A DNA stretch of 64,000 nt. Origin: Halichondria panicea (lineage: Eukaryota > Porifera > Demospongiae > Suberitida > Halichondriidae). Below, in pieces: positions 63,891 to 64,000 of this stretch. The notes under the pieces were generated by a model. The model was not told the origin of the DNA and ran no database searches. It saw only the letters and a program-made list of their open reading frames with translations. The position numbers and the translations under genes are program-made. The stretch's first letter is position 1; each line of letters begins with the position of its first letter. Location of the stretch: the NCBI RefSeq assembly GCF_963675165.1, contig NC_087384.1, positions 6,430,682-6,494,681 on the forward strand. The letters run 5' to 3'.

Positions 63891-64000
63891 ACTGAACTGA
63901 ACTATTATAATAATTATGCTATAATGCCACATTTTTATTCTTGCATGAGCTGTCTTATTGGCATATTTATTGTGTAAAGAATAGAAACTCGGAAAGAAGT

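Overview
The window is animal nuclear DNA. Its genes are split by many short GT-AG introns (one is GC-AG), spacing between genes is only 150-280 bp, and introns carry (CA)n/(CT)n microsatellites and small palindromic transposons. Secreted proteins are built from phase 1-1 modules (LRR, EGF, sushi, thyroglobulin, Kazal). A compact, module-rich genome of this kind suggests an early-branching metazoan, most likely a demosponge; that is inference, and no single sequence proves it. All exon models below were read by eye. Summed exon lengths are divisible by three for every complete gene, which supports the models.

Region 1 (1-7.3 kb, minus strand): two tandem paralogues of LRR plus EGF-like surface proteins. 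The upstream one (4319-7287) has a transmembrane segment and a PPxY-containing tail. The downstream one (324-4108) ends in a soluble-looking domain. A possible 3' exon of another plus-strand gene lies at 2-223.

Region 2 (7.5-28.8 kb, plus strand): two conserved housekeeping genes. SPT6, the histone chaperone and transcription elongation factor, has 27 exons and 1698 aa and starts head-to-head with the LRR-EGF gene. CDC45, the replicative helicase subunit, has 18 exons and 562 aa and begins 256 bp after SPT6. SPT6 introns hold a tRNA-Leu(AAG), two minisatellites that copy an exon end together with its splice donor, and a 3.1-kb intron hosting three minus-strand small secreted-protein ORFs plus a duplicated SPT6 exon tail. 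A decayed BEL/Pao integrase piece sits in a CDC45 intron.

Region 3 (29-64 kb, plus strand): a young, unstable tandem cluster whose C-terminal halves match the layout of RECK (three Kazal modules, a GCCPxC module, a conserved globular domain, GPI signal), the membrane-anchored metalloprotease inhibitor. Gene A (28993-34976) carries thyroglobulin-1 and antistasin-like modules N-terminal to this. Gene B (35260-49177) adds seven nearly identical sushi/CCP modules on a 481-bp repeat. A' (51665-54753) is a 5'-truncated, almost identical copy of the 3' two thirds of A. B' (55037-63890) is a chimaera predicted to encode signal, 2 CCP, thyroglobulin-1, 3 CCP, a Thr-rich stalk and a GPI signal. About 6 kb is duplicated 19.8 kb apart, and 2.64 kb is duplicated again inside B'. 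Two copies of a 1.1-kb MULE-like element with 9-bp target duplications, a 1.36-kb TIR insertion and a ~0.88-kb inverted repeat show the mobile and recombination activity that shaped the cluster.

Working idea: the cluster produces GPI-anchored surface proteins that combine several protease-inhibitor folds with variable numbers of CCP modules. It looks like a rapidly diversifying cell-surface shield or recognition family.
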